DNA of 63,295 nucleotides. It comes from Chroococcidiopsidaceae cyanobacterium YX2bin18 (GTDB lineage: Bacteria > Cyanobacteriota > Cyanobacteriia > Cyanobacteriales > Chroococcidiopsidaceae). Location of the stretch: assembly GCA_030446505.1 (NCBI GenBank), contig JAUJND010000014.1, positions 1 to 63,295 on the forward strand, in the 5' to 3' direction. This document shows, piece after piece, positions 18,511 to 26,960 of the stretch. The position numbers and the translations under genes were made by a program. Under the pieces are notes generated by a model. That model saw nothing but the letters and a program-made list of their open reading frames with translations, was not told where the DNA came from and did no database searches. The stretch's first letter is position 1. The number at the start of each line of letters is the position of its first letter.

Positions 18511-20139
18511 TCAATGATTGCCAGTTTGGAGTTGACTGACTTTATCTGCGGCGATCGCATACCAAATTTGACCAAATGTTTTTTGATTAAGTTTCTCACG
18601 CCGCTGTTGGGGAAATAGCTGATAAAACTTTTGAACTGTTTGTTCTTTTAGTTGATCTATCGAATAACCCTGCTCCCCAGAGTTAGCTTGCTGTTTCCAG
18701 ATTTCGTAATCCTGTTGACTATAACTACCTAATTTACGACGAGCCGCTGTACTGAGTTTAGCCTGCTCTATTTTATTCAGCAATTCCTCACCAATGTCGT
18801 ACCAATCGCTGCGTAAATCCGCATCTTCTGGAGCAGGTTTAAGGCTACGTCCTTGTAGCTCTGGGTGTTTGGTGTGAAATGAATCGTCAACCAGGGTGTT
18901 AAAAAACCTGGCTTTAATTCCGAGAGATTGTTGGCGACTCAACAGTTTGTTTGTTTGTTCATCTGAACTGTGGGAAGTATCGGGAGGCTCTTGCACAGGT
19001 AGTAGCTGTGTTGAACGCAGCACCGAATTCACCATTGCCCAAGCATTCATGCCAATGAACCCAACCAAGCCAATACCAGCAATTTTGAGAACCCAAGGGC
19101 GCAGCCAGCTTAAATAAGACGTAGGAGTGGCAATAACTTGCGTGCTTCCTTTCTGATGGCTGTAGCTTTGCTGAGGTTCGGGTTTTTGCCCGACAAAGTT
19201 AACGGTACGTATCTGGGAAATATTGGGTGGTGGAGTAACTGGTGACTGTAAGGCTTGCAGAACTTCTTGGGCAGATTGGTAGCGATCGCTTGGTTTATAA
19301 GCCAACATTTTCTGCAACACTGTTTCTAGTTGAGAGCTGACTTTAATCTCTCGCCACAGCCAAGCTCCCCGATAGTTGTCATACAGTTGTTCTGGTTCTT
19401 TACCTGTCAATAACACCAATGCAGTCACCGCTAAGGCATACAAGTCGCTACTGGGGAAAACTTGCCCTTGTCGCATTTGTTCTTCTGGAGCATATCCCTG
19501 CTTGCCCAACCGCGTCGGAATTTGACCTAGTTGAGTAAACTTGGCAACAGCTGTTGCTGCCACTTTAACTCCACCAAAGTCAATTAGCACTGGTAGCCCG
19601 TCAGAGGAGCGCCGAATCAGATTATCTGGGGAAATATCGCGGTGAATTACTCCTTGAGAGTGGATGTACGATAAAACTGGTAATAATTGACATATCAGCC
19701 TAGTAACATCTGCTTCGCTCAATCGTGCAGATAACAATTCGGAATAAGTTTGACCTTCTACGTAATCTTGCGCCAAAAACAGACAGGCAGATCCTTCTCC
19801 CAACTCTGCTTGGAAAAACTCTCGAAATTTCGGCAGTTGAGGATGGTCAAGTTTATGTAGCGCACCAGCTTCTCGCTCAAATAATTCTTTTGCTTTTTGC
19901 AGATTGCGATCGCCTTGAACTTGGGGCGTAAATTCTTTTAGAACACAGCGCTCGTTAAAACGATGGAGATTTTCTACTAAGTATGTGCGTCCAAAACCAC
20001 CAGCTGCAAGTTGGCTAACAATGCGATAACGCTTTTCTAGAATATGTCCAGAGGGAAGCCATAAAGGTTCACCGCACTGAATACAAAAGCGGCTTCCAAT
20101 CTGATTTTCGTGTCCTTGAGCGCAATAGAGTTGCACCAT
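18511..20139 (-). CDS. Zinc-ribbon Ser/Thr kinase, paralog of the adjacent kinase
   Basis: A 542-residue paralog of the kinase at 16398-18434, 76 bp upstream of it on the same strand, probably a tandem duplication. It has the N-terminal zinc ribbon (YCAQGHENQIGSRFCIQCG), kinase motifs AAGGFGRTYLVEN, VLKEF, HRDISPDN and DFGGVK, and a membrane helix near residues 350-370. The C-terminal domain contains GRSLKPAPEDADLRSDW and FYQLFPQQRREK, aligned to the same domain in its neighbour. It ends after that domain and lacks the PPC-like tail. Kinase function is supported; target and signal are unknown. Confidence 0.87.
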   Translation of the reverse strand: MVQLYCAQGHENQIGSRFCIQCGEPLWLPSGHILEKRYRIVSQLAAGGFGRTYLVENLHRFNERCVLKEFTPQVQGDRNLQKAKELFEREAGALHKLDHPQLPKFREFFQAELGEGSACLFLAQDYVEGQTYSELLSARLSEADVTRLICQLLPVLSYIHSQGVIHRDISPDNLIRRSSDGLPVLIDFGGVKVAATAVAKFTQLGQIPTRLGKQGYAPEEQMRQGQVFPSSDLYALAVTALVLLTGKEPEQLYDNYRGAWLWREIKVSSQLETVLQKMLAYKPSDRYQSAQEVLQALQSPVTPPPNISQIRTVNFVGQKPEPQQSYSHQKGSTQVIATPTSYLSWLRPWVLKIAGIGLVGFIGMNAWAMVNSVLRSTQLLPVQEPPDTSHSSDEQTNKLLSRQQSLGIKARFFNTLVDDSFHTKHPELQGRSLKPAPEDADLRSDWYDIGEELLNKIEQAKLSTAARRKLGSYSQQDYEIWKQQANSGEQGYSIDQLKEQTVQKFYQLFPQQRREKLNQKTFGQIWYAIAADKVSQLQTGNH

Positions 20140-20541
20140 ACTGAAGAATGAGTTAACTATATTTCAAGGCAGTTGCAACGAAGAGCGAACTTCCAGTATC
20201 GTAATCTTAATTTTGTCATTCACGAAATGGGAACAAAGTCACCGGGTGATCGCCGCGTTTCAATTCCTGACTGTACCCCTTGAGGCGCGACTGGAACGCT
20301 ACTAGCATACCTCTCCACAATCAGTTTTCTAGAGTTGTTTACATCATTGTCTAAGCTTTGAATTTGGGGAACGAGTCTCAGAACTTGGTCAACGAGCTTT
20401 AAGATTTCGTGAGCGAGTATAAAAAATTTGTTAATGAGTGTTTGGCACTCTCAGTAGAATGGCACTAAGTTAAGGCGTGAGTGCTTAAGGTTCGTTTGCG
20501 CTTTGCTTCCAACCCCAACACTCTAAATTAGAGAACTTACA
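20140..20541. other. Intergenic region before IS copy B
   Basis: About 400 bases upstream of the second kinase. It contains the kinase promoter region on the minus strand, one short repeat-like run (GAACGAGTCTC, CAACGAGC, GTGAGCGAG words at 20370-20420) and no gene. Its right end abuts the IS6-type copy B directly at GAGAACTTACA. Confidence 0.45.
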
Positions 20542-22325
20542 GGTTGTGTAGGAAAAAACGAGCGAGGTGATAAGCTGAGAAACTCGTGGTTCAGATTCAA
20601 GCCTCTGGATGACCAAGTCCAACCTGTTCAAGTGGCGGCACAACCCAGCGCCCAAATCATCCTTCGTTGTGTCCGATGGTATCTCAGCTACCCACTCGTA
20701 CCGCCAAGTAGCAGAAATGGTGAATGAGCGTGGTATGGATATCCATCACACAAAGGTGTTCCGTTGGGTGCAGGAGCATGGACAAGAATGGCTTTGTTGC
20801 ATAAATAGTCATGTATGGAGTGAGTGTGTTAGGTGTTGAGGAGTAAAAAAGGTCTACTTCAACAATGCCAAAGCCAGCTAGACAGCAATACCGAATTCGG
20901 AACTGGAAAGAGTACAATGCTGCCCTCAAACTGAGGGGTAATCTGACGTTTTGGATAAGTGAAGAGGTGCTAGAGAATTGGTTGAGCAGAGAAGACGGGG
21001 CTTCGTGGGGCATCGCTAAATTACACGGATGTGGCAATCGCCACTATGGGAACAATTCAATCGTTGTTTCACTTAGCAGGAAGACAAACACAGGGTTTTT
21101 TAGAGTCACTGTTCGAGTTGATGGGTGTGAATTTATCAGTCCCCGACCACAGCACATTGTCACGACGGCTAGGGAAAACTAGAGGTAGAATTACCAATAA
21201 TCAAGACAGGCTTTTCACGTCATGTAGTAGTGGATTCTACCGGAGTCAAGGTGTACGGGGAAGGAGAGTGGCAAGTAAGACAGCATGGTAGCGCACAGCG
21301 GCGAACATGGAGGAAACTGCACCTGGGAGTTGATGAAGCAACAGGGGAAATACTGACTGCGATGGCTAGCACGAATAATGTTAGTGATGGTGCAGCACTG
21401 CCAGAGTTACTTCAAAATATTGTTGATGAGATTGAACAAGTAAGTGCAGATGGAGTTTACGACCAACGCTCCTGCTATGATGCCATTGCCGACAAGCAAG
21501 CGCGAGCTGCTATTCCACCACGTCAAGGAGCGCGTATCCAAAAACAACTTGATTGTCATGCTCACTCATACTCAAGGGATGAAAATCTCCGACGCATTCA
21601 TCAAATCGGACGAGCTAAGTGGCAACGCCAGAGCAACTACCACAGGCGCTCAATCGTTGAAAACACTATCTTTCGTCTTAAAAGTCTCTTTGGTGGCAAG
21701 CTACGACGACGCTGCTTTGAGCAACAGGCAGTAGAGTTATTCCTTCAGTGTGCAGTGCTTAACCGCATGATTCAAGTGAGCAATCCTGATACCTACAAAG
21801 TAGAGCGCTAATTTATCACTTTACAACAGGGGAACAACTCGCTTTTATTGATTCATGCAACAAAGCCCCTTGGAGCTGCTCACAGCCAAGCGTGATGCGC
21901 TCTTGAGCCAAACGATTTTTCCGCAAGGCGTTGAATGCATTTCACACTCAAGAGCCTCGTGTCATTAATGTCGATAAAAATGCTGCCTATCCCAAAGCGA
22001 TTGACGAACTTAAAGACAAAGAAGAACTGTCGCCAGAAGTGGAACTGCGACACAACAAGTATCTGAATAATCGCATTGAACAAGACCATAGATTTATGCA
22101 AAGGTTAGTCAAACCTGGCATGGGATTTGGCTCGTTCAACACGGCGAGACGAACGCTAAAAGGTTATGAAATCATCAACCTGTTAAGCAAAGGACTAGTC
22201 AAGAAAGTAAAAAAAGGAGCCGTCAATGAACAGGTGAAATTCATAGCTGAAATCTTTGGAGTAGCTGCATATTGTTTCCTTCTTCAAGCAGTTTTCTGTT
22301 CTTAATAACTTTTTGCAACACAACC
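20542..22325 (+). mobile_element. IS6-family element, copy B, interrupted by an IS5-type element
   Basis: An IS6-type element in plus orientation, inverted relative to copy A. The left end is GGTTGTGTAGGAAAAAA and the right end TTTTTGCAACACAACC. The transposase N-terminal portion lies before 20790 (YRQVAEMVNERGMDIHHTKV in shifted frames). The C-terminal portion (NVDKNAAYPKA, NNRIEQDHRF) is at 21931-22305. An IS5-type element occupies 20790-21867. Compared with copy A, about 150 bp of the middle of copy B, encoding the first catalytic Asp region, is missing at the insertion point, so this copy is dead. The right flank is the C-terminal part of the gamma-CA-like gene. Confidence 0.88.
20790..21867 (+). 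mobile_element. IS5-family (IS903-like) element inside IS copy B
   Basis: A 1078 bp element with the inverted repeats typical of the IS903 group: GGCTTTGTTGCATAAAT at the left and ATTCATGCAACAAAGCC at the right. The transposase on the plus strand is split into three frames. These are 20865 onward (PARQQYRIRNWKEYNAALK), 21031-21291 (TQGFLESLFELMGVNLSVPD) and 21230-21811 (MDSTGVKVYGEGEW, KLHLGVDEATGEIL, DGVYDQRSCYDA, RRSIVENTIFRLKSLFG). At least two indels therefore break it. The catalytic DDE residues are recognisable but in different frames. Confidence 0.87.
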
Positions 22326-22436
22326 CCTGTGACTGGTGTGAAGATTCCTAAAGATCGCATCGTGCCTATCGGCGCTATGATTACAACCCAAGTTCAAGCT
22401 AGGGACACAACATCTCACGCTGCCAAAAGATTTTAA
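22326..22436 (+). pseudogene. Gamma-carbonic-anhydrase-like protein, C-terminal part
   Basis: The C-terminal 34 codons of the gene whose start is at 11460-10982. The segment after the IS end reads TGVKIPKDRIVPIGAMITTQ then VQARDTTSHAAKRF and TAA at 22434. The motif resembles the end of the CcmM gamma-CA domain (VEIPPGKYVPSGMVITTQ in relatives). The first bases, CCTGTGAC, match the last bases of the other half (ACTGTGAC) except for one position, as expected for the target duplication of one IS insertion. Confidence 0.82.
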
Positions 22437-22505
22437 TATGAGGAGCCACGATAGATTTAGGATTAGCGCAAAATGGATCTATAGCCTGTCTTTTCCTGTC
22501 TAACC

Positions 22506-23939
22506 TTGACTCATCCACAAACGTCCCAACCTGAAACCGCCAGTGGGCATCAGAAATCCTCGGCGCGTAACAACCAGCAAGAATCTCACTTAAACCGTGC
22601 TCGTGCTAGTCTGCGACAAGCGCTGTCTTGGTATTCTCATCTGCGTAGCCACCGCCTTACTCAACCTTCAAACTTAGAGTTGCAAGCAGCGCTGAAACCT
22701 GAACTAGAAGTTTTGACCTCCACATTGAACAAGCTAGACCAATCCGTGATTCGGATTGCTGTGTTTGGTCTGGTTAGTCGCGGCAAATCAGCGGTTTTAA
22801 ATGCCTTGTTGGGACAGAAGATTCTGCAAACTGGACCGCTTAATGGTGTGACTCAGTGGCCTCGTTCCGTACGATGGACACCCAATACCAGTGGTAAAGT
22901 GCAGGTAGAGTTGATTGATACGCCTGGATTGGATGAGATCGAGGGTCAAGCACGAGGACAAATGGCGCAGGATGTGGTGCGTCAAGCTGACTTGATTTTG
23001 TTTGTGGTAGCTGGTGACATTACGCGAACTGAGTATCAAGCGTTTTGTGAACTGCGGCAAGCTCAGAAGCCTTTGATTTTAGTTTTTAACAAAATTGACC
23101 TGTATCCAGACACAGACCGGCAAGCTATTTACCAAAATCTCAGCCAGATAGCTGCTGGTACTCGTGGTCATAGTCAGGTAAAAACAATTGACGTGCTACT
23201 TCCTGATGAGATTGTGATGGTTGCGGCAGAACCGGCTCCTCTAGAAGTGCGGGTCGAATGGCTCGATGGTAAAGTTACTTACGAATGGGAAACACCACTG
23301 CCGCAGGTGGATGATCTGAAGCAGAAAATGCTTGACATTCTTAACCGGGAGGGGCGATCGCTTTTGGCACTGAATGCTCTGCTCCAAGCACAGGATGCAG
23401 AAGTAGCGATCGCTGCCAAAACTATCGAGTTACGCAATACAGCAGCAGAAGACTTGATCTGGCAATATACGAAATACAAAGCTCTGGCAGTCAGTCTCAA
23501 CCCAATCGCCTTTTTAGATTTACTAGGCGGATTTATAGCAGACTTGGCTTTGATTCGCTCTTTGGCACGCTTGTATGGTTTGCCGATGACGGGCTACGAA
23601 GCTGCAAAGTTATTGAAAACAATTCTATTTAGTTCTGGGGGATTATTGCTAGGAGAACTGGGTAGTAGTTTAGTTTTGGGTTTAGGAAAGAGTACAGCAG
23701 CGATCGCTAGTGGTGAAAATCCATTTAATTTGTCTGCTTATGCTGGCGCTGCAATTACTCAAGGTGGTATTGCTGGTTATGGAGCCTATTCTGTAGGTCG
23801 GGCAGCTCAGGTGTATCTAGAACGCGGTTGTACTTGGGGGCAACTGGGAGCTAGCACAGTGATTCAAGAGATTCTTAATCAGGTAGAACCGAATACCATT
23901 CTCTATCGCCTCCGCCAGGAGTTAGGGCAACTGGACTAG
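22506..23939 (+). CDS. Era-like GTPase with DUF697-type membrane domain
   Basis: A 477-residue GTPase of the dynamin/Era-like group. The N-terminal region (about 1-85) is polar and helical. The GTPase domain has G1 GLVSRGKSAVLNALLG (about residues 86-101), G3 DTPGLDE and G4 NKIDLYPD. The C-terminal part (from about 310) has hydrophobic stretches (FLDLLGGFIADLALIRSLAR and an Ala/Gly-rich segment) typical of DUF697, likely membrane associated. A TTG start at 22506 is assumed because no ATG or GTG is suitably placed and an upstream stop limits the frame. It is a distant relative of the GTPase at 7582-9033. Function is unknown. Confidence 0.84.
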   Translation: MTHPQTSQPETASGHQKSSARNNQQESHLNRARASLRQALSWYSHLRSHRLTQPSNLELQAALKPELEVLTSTLNKLDQSVIRIAVFGLVSRGKSAVLNALLGQKILQTGPLNGVTQWPRSVRWTPNTSGKVQVELIDTPGLDEIEGQARGQMAQDVVRQADLILFVVAGDITRTEYQAFCELRQAQKPLILVFNKIDLYPDTDRQAIYQNLSQIAAGTRGHSQVKTIDVLLPDEIVMVAAEPAPLEVRVEWLDGKVTYEWETPLPQVDDLKQKMLDILNREGRSLLALNALLQAQDAEVAIAAKTIELRNTAAEDLIWQYTKYKALAVSLNPIAFLDLLGGFIADLALIRSLARLYGLPMTGYEAAKLLKTILFSSGGLLLGELGSSLVLGLGKSTAAIASGENPFNLSAYAGAAITQGGIAGYGAYSVGRAAQVYLERGCTWGQLGASTVIQEILNQVEPNTILYRLRQELGQLD

Positions 23940-24172
23940 CGGTACTGCATTCGGTTAAATTTAACAAACTTAATGAGAAATTTTGTTAAACCTGTTTACA
24001 CCCCTTTCATTTTGCTATACAATGTGTTTATGTCAAAATGGAAATCTGTGCCAAATTTTTATCGGCAGCACCACTTCCATTATAAAAATAATAACTCAAA
24101 ACTAGGCGCAATACTGTCAAAAGTAACAAAACTTTAATGACAGCAGTAAATACAATCGGACAAATATTGCCT

Positions 24173-24988
24173 CTACACTGAAGTAAATTGTTTCCGTGCA
24201 GCTTGGGTAATTTGGGTGATCGCCTCTAAATCAGGCGTTGAAGTATTACTATCCATTTCCAGCCATAAAAGGTATTCAATATTCCCAGCTGGTCCTTGCA
24301 AGGGCGACCATGTTAAGCCTTTAAATTTCCATCCTAATTGTTGGGCAGCTTGTAATACTTGGAAAATTGCATCAGCTTGATCGTGAGGATCGCGCACAAC
24401 GCCTTTTTTGCCCACACGCGATCGCCCGACTTCAAACTGTGGCTTCACCAATAACACCGCTTCACGGGGAGGTATCAACAGCTGCCACAAAGCAGGCAGA
24501 ATTTTAGTCAGGGAAATAAACGACACATCCACTACTGCTAATTCAGCAGGCTGCTCCTCCCCGTACAAATCAGCAGGCTGAAGATAACGCAGATTAGTAC
24601 GTTCTTTTAAAACAACCCGTGGATCATTGCGTAAGCGCCAGTCAGCTTGTCCGTAGCCGACATCAATACCGTAAACTCGTTTTGCGCCAGCTTGCAGCAG
24701 ACAGTCTGTGAAGCCACCTGTGGAAATGCCGCCATCTAAACAAACTCGTCCTGCTACAGAAATGACAAAAAATTCCAAAGCTAAGGCAAGTTTTTCACCA
24801 CCTCTAGAAACGTAGGGAGATCGCTCCTTAATCTGAATCTGCGCTGTTATTTCAACCTCTGTACCAGGTTTGTCAATTACCTGCTGACTTACCATCACTT
24901 CACCCGCCTGAATCAGCCGTTGGGCTTGTTGGCGGGAGGAGCATAACTCAAGTTCTACTAATAAGGTGTCGAGACGTTGTTTAGCCAT
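24173..24988 (-). CDS. tlyA: TlyA family rRNA 2'-O-methyltransferase
   Basis: A 271-residue TlyA/hemolysin-A family protein. The N-terminal S4 RNA-binding domain covers about residues 3-62 (RLDTLLVELELCSSRQQAQR). The Rossmann-fold methyltransferase domain begins near 60 with ERSPYVSRGGEKLALAL, then the SAM-binding motif LDGGISTGGFTDCLLQ, YGIDVGYGQ, VVDVSFISL and the catalytic-type VKPQFE. Bacterial homologues methylate the 2'-hydroxyl of cytidines in 16S and 23S rRNA. The name hemolysin is historical. ATG 24988 starts the S4 domain directly. A large hairpin lies in the gap to the divergent TetR gene. Confidence 0.93.
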   Translation of the reverse strand: MAKQRLDTLLVELELCSSRQQAQRLIQAGEVMVSQQVIDKPGTEVEITAQIQIKERSPYVSRGGEKLALALEFFVISVAGRVCLDGGISTGGFTDCLLQAGAKRVYGIDVGYGQADWRLRNDPRVVLKERTNLRYLQPADLYGEEQPAELAVVDVSFISLTKILPALWQLLIPPREAVLLVKPQFEVGRSRVGKKGVVRDPHDQADAIFQVLQAAQQLGWKFKGLTWSPLQGPAGNIEYLLWLEMDSNTSTPDLEAITQITQAARKQFTSV

Positions 24989-25052
24989 TAAGTTATATTT
25001 TGACGCTTTGAGTCACGCGATGCCAAGCGCTAACGCCCGCCGCAGGATGCCC

Positions 25053-25111
25053 GTCAGCGACTTAGCGTTGCCCTTGGCGTTAGGGCTGTAGGGCAACGCT
25101 AAGTTGCTGAC
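25053..25111. repeat. 21 bp-arm hairpin between tlyA and the TetR gene
   Basis: The left arm begins GTCAGCGACTTAGCGTTGCC at 25053. The right arm ends GGCAACGCTAAGTTGCTGAC at 25111. Only one of about 21 positions is mispaired, and the loop is about 17 bases. There is no T-run on either side, and the flanking genes diverge, so it does not look like a terminator. It resembles REP-like or cruciform-forming repeats. Confidence 0.85.
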
Positions 25112-25193
25112 GCGCACTGGCGGTCAGTCCGCTAAAGTGGTTGACATCGCCGTAAATTTTATCCCTCAGATAGAATCCTCCACAGTTGACAAT

Positions 25194-25211
25194 CTACCTA
25201 CTAAGTGGTAG
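25194..25211. promoter_or_regulatory. Likely operator of the TetR regulator
   Basis: The imperfect palindrome CTACCTACTAAGTGGTAG lies just downstream of a TTGACA (25187-25192), ten bases before the TetR start codon. It shares the CTAC-TACTA core with the perfect palindrome at 25821-25836 in front of the SDR gene. Position and similarity suggest autoregulation by the TetR protein. Confidence 0.6.
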
Positions 25212-25220
25212 TTTAATTTT

Positions 25221-25802
25221 ATGCAAGAAAGAGTAGATACAGCGGAGCAAATCCTGGATGCAGCCCAAAGCCTGGTACAGACCCGTGGTTATAATGCCTT
25301 CAGCTACGCGGATATTTCAGCTCAAGTTGGTATCCGCAAAGCAAGTATCCACTATCATTTCCCTAGCAAGAGTGATCTTGGCAAGGAGGTAGTTGCACGC
25401 TACCGCGAGACATTCCGCAAAAAGCGAGACCAGATCGACCGAAAAACTGACGATCCTTGTCTTAAACTCGCTCAATATGTCCAGCTATATCTTGATAGTT
25501 TGCAGGACGAGCGGCTGTGCCTATGCGGTATGCTGGCAGCAGACTTCAACACACTGCCCCAAGCAGTTCGTGAGCAAGTCAAGGGTTTCTTTGCGGAGAA
25601 TGAAGCATGGTTAACCAACGTGCTAACAGATGGTTGTAAAGCGGGGGTAATCCGATGTGATGGATTGGCTGAAGTTGAGGCACAACTTTTGCTGGCAGGA
25701 CTTCAAGGAGCGATGCTAATGGCGAGGTCTTGTGGCGATATTAAACGGTTTGAAGTAATCGCTCAACGGTTGCTTGCAGTGCTCGTGGTGACAACAGGCT
25801 AA
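25221..25802 (+). CDS. TetR/AcrR family transcriptional regulator
   Basis: A 193-residue TetR-type repressor. The N-terminal helix-turn-helix (about residues 6-52) reads ILDAAQSLVQTRGYNAFSYA, DISAQVGIRKASIHYHFPSK and SDLGKEVVARY, a textbook TetR fold. The C-terminal ligand domain contains RLCLCGMLAADFNTLP and resembles the C-terminal domain group often paired with oxidoreductases. It is encoded 48 bp upstream of an SDR gene on the same strand. Matching palindromes lie before both genes, suggesting that it controls itself and the SDR. The inducer is unknown. Confidence 0.93.
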   Translation: MQERVDTAEQILDAAQSLVQTRGYNAFSYADISAQVGIRKASIHYHFPSKSDLGKEVVARYRETFRKKRDQIDRKTDDPCLKLAQYVQLYLDSLQDERLCLCGMLAADFNTLPQAVREQVKGFFAENEAWLTNVLTDGCKAGVIRCDGLAEVEAQLLLAGLQGAMLMARSCGDIKRFEVIAQRLLAVLVVTTG

Positions 25803-25820
25803 ATTTTTTCGATAGTAATC

Positions 25821-25836
25821 TATCTACTAGTAGATA
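25821..25836. promoter_or_regulatory. Palindromic operator before the SDR gene
   Basis: TATCTACTAGTAGATA is a perfect 16 bp palindrome 15 bp upstream of the SDR start codon. It overlaps the leader between the TetR and SDR genes and resembles the site at 25194-25211. It is a likely TetR-type binding site. Confidence 0.65.
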
Positions 25837-25850
25837 TAGGAGTTGTAATT

Positions 25851-26624
25851 GTGTTTGACAACAAGGTGGTTTTGATAACTGGCGGCGGTACAGGTATCGG
25901 CAAAGCAGCAGCAAAAGAGTTCCTCGCTCAGGGAGCAAAAGTAGTGCTTAATGGTCGTCGTCGGCAGGTTTTGGACAAGACAGCATCCGAACTTGATCCA
26001 TCTGGTAAAAGGATTGCCATTGTTGCAGGTGACATTGGCTTGATTGAGACATCAAAGCAAATGGTTGCTCAAGCACTTGAAGGTTTTGGTAGTGTAGATA
26101 TCTTGATTAATAACGCCGGAATTTTTAAGCCAACACCGTTCTTAGCTCATACTGAAGACGATTTCAATGCTTACATTAATGCCGTGCTACGGGGGACATT
26201 TTTTACATCTCAAGCAGCTATTCCGGAAATGCAGACACGAGGTGGAGGCGCTATTGTCAACGTAGGCTCTATGTGGGCAATTCAAGCAATCGCAGCGACA
26301 CCATCTAGCGCCTATTCAGCAGCTAAGGCAGGTGTTCACGCTCTAACTCGCAACCTAGCAATTGAATTTGCGAAAGATAATATTCGAGTAAACGCTGTCG
26401 CTCCAGCAGTTGTTGAGACACCCGTATACGACACTTTCATGTCACCAGAAGAAGCACGTAGAGTCTTGCCGACATTTAACAGCTTTCATCCTCTAGGGCG
26501 TAATGGACAACCGCAGGATGTTGTGGAGGCAATTCTTTACCTTGCAAGCGATCGGGCAAGTTGGGTTACAGGTGTGGTTCTACCAATTGATGGCGGTGTC
26601 ACTGCCGGACGAAATGCCGCCTAA
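25851..26624 (+). CDS. SDR family NAD(P)-dependent oxidoreductase
   Basis: A 257-residue classical short-chain dehydrogenase/reductase. The cofactor motif TGGGTGIG is at residues 10-17, the structural motif NNAG near 86, the catalytic Ser in VGSMWAIQ and the YSAAKAG active site (Tyr-x3-Lys) near 158-162. The C-terminus WVTGVVLPIDGGVTAG is characteristic. The substrate cannot be predicted; NNGR-type residues after the second beta strand (VVLNGRRRQ) favour NADPH. A GTG start at 25851 follows AGGAG. The gene is probably co-regulated with the preceding TetR gene. Confidence 0.94.
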   Translation: MFDNKVVLITGGGTGIGKAAAKEFLAQGAKVVLNGRRRQVLDKTASELDPSGKRIAIVAGDIGLIETSKQMVAQALEGFGSVDILINNAGIFKPTPFLAHTEDDFNAYINAVLRGTFFTSQAAIPEMQTRGGGAIVNVGSMWAIQAIAATPSSAYSAAKAGVHALTRNLAIEFAKDNIRVNAVAPAVVETPVYDTFMSPEEARRVLPTFNSFHPLGRNGQPQDVVEAILYLASDRASWVTGVVLPIDGGVTAGRNAA

Positions 26625-26660
26625 CGTCGGATGTCCCTGCTAATGAGAACTAAAATATTT

Positions 26661-26900
26661 TTACCAAAGGAAGCGACTTATTTCGTTTTCTAACGTACTA
26701 CTCCAATCACCAAAACGGATAGGCTTCTGCCAATCAACCGTCTCATCTGGAGTCACTCGGATTAATGCCAATAACTCGGATTGAATTTGATGGATCACAT
26801 CTTGCTCGGTTGACCTTGAGCGAAGTGCGCCTAATGTGGGGGTATTTTGAGGTGCTACCATATTGAATTGCTCTTGTATCCGATCCAGTTTCACCTGCAT
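26661..26900 (-). CDS. Small hypothetical protein downstream of the ABC exporter
   Basis: A 79-residue polar protein, MQVKLDRIQEQFNMV to ENEISRFLW, with no signal peptide, membrane segment or motif I recognise. It is on the minus strand, 60 bp after the broken ABC transporter, and probably belonged to the same transcript. Coding status rests only on the reading frame and position. It might be an accessory or substrate-related gene of the exporter, but nothing in the sequence proves this. Confidence 0.5.
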   Translation of the reverse strand: MQVKLDRIQEQFNMVAPQNTPTLGALRSRSTEQDVIHQIQSELLALIRVTPDETVDWQKPIRFGDWSSTLENEISRFLW

Positions 26901-26960
26901 TGTGACCCTCCAACAGTCAAATTGCTAACTAATTTAGGAATTCTTTACTTTAGGAGGATG

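Noticed and set aside
20531-20541. Shared GAACTTACA/AAACTTAC left flanks of IS copies A and B as a target duplication
   Set aside because: The inversion model requires one of the two to be in reverse complement, but both are direct. Treated as coincidence or a target preference.
24173-24988. Annotation of TlyA as a hemolysin toxin
   Set aside because: The S4 domain and SAM-binding motif show an rRNA methyltransferase; the toxin name is historical.
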